Shown here piece by piece: positions 62,901 through 64,000 of a stretch of 64,000 nt of DNA. Source of the stretch: Eremophila alpestris peregrina. Lineage: Eukaryota > Chordata > Aves > Passeriformes > Alaudidae. Location: the NCBI GenBank assembly GCA_009792885.1, contig WMCF01000006.1, forward strand, positions 682,001-746,000. The letters run 5' to 3'. The notes under the pieces are model-generated. The model saw nothing but the letters and a program-made list of their open reading frames with translations, searched no databases and was not told where the DNA came from. The first letter of the stretch is position 1; each line of letters opens with the position of its first letter. The position numbers were made by a program, and so were the translations under genes.

Positions 62901-64000
62901 GGAGAGACTCCACATACCTACTGAATGGATGAATCAAGCAATTCACCTTTCATCAAAACCACTTCAAGATAGCTTTAGAGGATTAGTAAACTTCATGGGA
63001 AGTAACAGATGAATGGCAAATGTGCTCTCACTTAAGTCAATTGCTCTGGCTATGACTACGTCATTACTGGCACCTTTGTAACCACTTTTGTCAGTTATGA
63101 GACTGACTACAGGTTCCAGTTCCCACCTCCTGGCCAGGCAGAATGGCATTAACAGGTTTGTATTAAACAGTGAATGCAGTTGAAGAACTTCCCAGGGAGA
63201 ATTTTCCAGGGTCCACACTACCTGCGGCAACTCGTCTCTAGACCTGTGATTTGACTTGCTAGCATTTTAATCTTGCTTTTCATAGAAAAATCTGTGCAGC
63301 TTCGAAAATGTCACAGACCTCATGAACCCTCTGGTACAAATGAGAGATACCAGCCTGGCCAGGGCAGCTTTCTGGCATCCCAGAGTTTCATGGCAGGTGT
63401 AAGCATTGCCAAGTCCAACAAGGTGACACTGTTGGTAAGCTAGGCTCCCAGAGAAGGGACTTACACTTCAAGAAAATATTTGGGGAGCTTTTAACCCTAT
63501 ATATTTTTTGTGGATGCCTTTCAAGTATGACTTGTTAGCCTGTAGCATGAAAGAAACCTTGAAATGGCTTGATGAAGCAAGTTACTTTCACAGTGGTAAA
63601 TTCACTCTACTAATTTCATCCATTAATACAGACAAGTGAGGAGAGGTGGTTTGCCAGGAGTCTGTGCTCTATTACAGCTCAGGGTTTGGTTTGTGACCCT
63701 GTGTAACACCCCTGCCCATCCACTCACAGTGACTACTTCACTAGTCACAAGTATCAAATGACTGGTTTTGCTGTGCCTTTCCACACAAAGCAAACTAGAA
63801 GAACTTGCTTGTAGAAAATGGCTATATTATTAATATCTTATTTTCCATATCAGGCAGTCAAGAGAATTACTGCATTTTGTAGATCAGGCATCCTGATTGC
63901 TGGCATCAGCTGCAGTTAATGACCTCAGAAAGATGGTGTGTTGTCTTTTGTGCAAGATGGACATGTATGGTGCTAAGGAGGTCTCTGCTAACTGGACTCA
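59931..64000. other. Intergenic, right edge of window
   Basis: AT-rich sequence with chance frames only. By synteny YAP1 would be expected beyond this edge on the - strand, but I recognised none of its exons here. Confidence 0.5.

Noticed and set aside
1..64000. CRISPR arrays, bacterial operons, ribosome-binding sites, tRNA and rRNA genes
   Set aside because: None seen; the window is vertebrate nuclear DNA with introns, CpG islands and LINEs.

Overview
This is a window of vertebrate nuclear DNA, almost certainly from a bird. Two genes are split by GT-AG introns, two CpG-island promoters stand out from AT-rich surroundings, and several 5'-truncated copies look like the CR1 LINE family that dominates bird genomes. 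I could not fix the species. The gene order (a TMEM123 gene facing a cellular IAP gene tail to tail) matches the conserved YAP1-BIRC3/BIRC2-TMEM123 neighbourhood of human 11q22, read in the opposite direction.

Layout. 1-9.4 kb: AT-rich flank with no gene I can support. 9.4-10.3 kb: CpG island holding the promoter and first exon of TMEM123. 9.61-24.16 kb (+ strand): TMEM123 (porimin) in six coding exons, joining without a frame break to 188 aa (signal peptide, Ser/Thr-rich mucin-like ectodomain, one membrane helix, short tail). 24.2-30.2 kb: 3' UTRs of the two converging genes and the space between them. 30.87-37.65 kb (- strand): a complete cellular IAP gene (BIRC2/cIAP1-like, called ITA or ch-IAP1 in chicken) in eight coding exons, joining to exactly 611 aa with BIR1-BIR2-BIR3-UBA-CARD-RING. 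37.7-40.2 kb: its 5' UTR intron, with a CR1 copy. 39.8-40.9 kb: its CpG-island promoter, with a perfect kappaB motif and two near matches. 41-64 kb: intergenic, with further CR1 copies, a possible solo LTR and simple repeats, but no second IAP gene and no recognisable YAP1 exon.

The two genes are not an operon; they are neighbours by ancient synteny. TMEM123 makes a heavily O-glycosylated cell-surface protein linked to oncosis-like cell death and to endosomal trafficking in the CD164/sialomucin group. The IAP is a RING ubiquitin ligase that controls TNF-receptor signalling, NF-kappaB and caspases. Reading frames were followed across every splice junction; transcription starts, UTR exons and polyA sites are inferred. 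No undescribed system was found. The most useful observations are the kappaB cluster, the phase-symmetric exon design of both genes, a possible alternative TMEM123 terminal exon, and a perfect 13-bp hairpin in the IAP 5' UTR intron.
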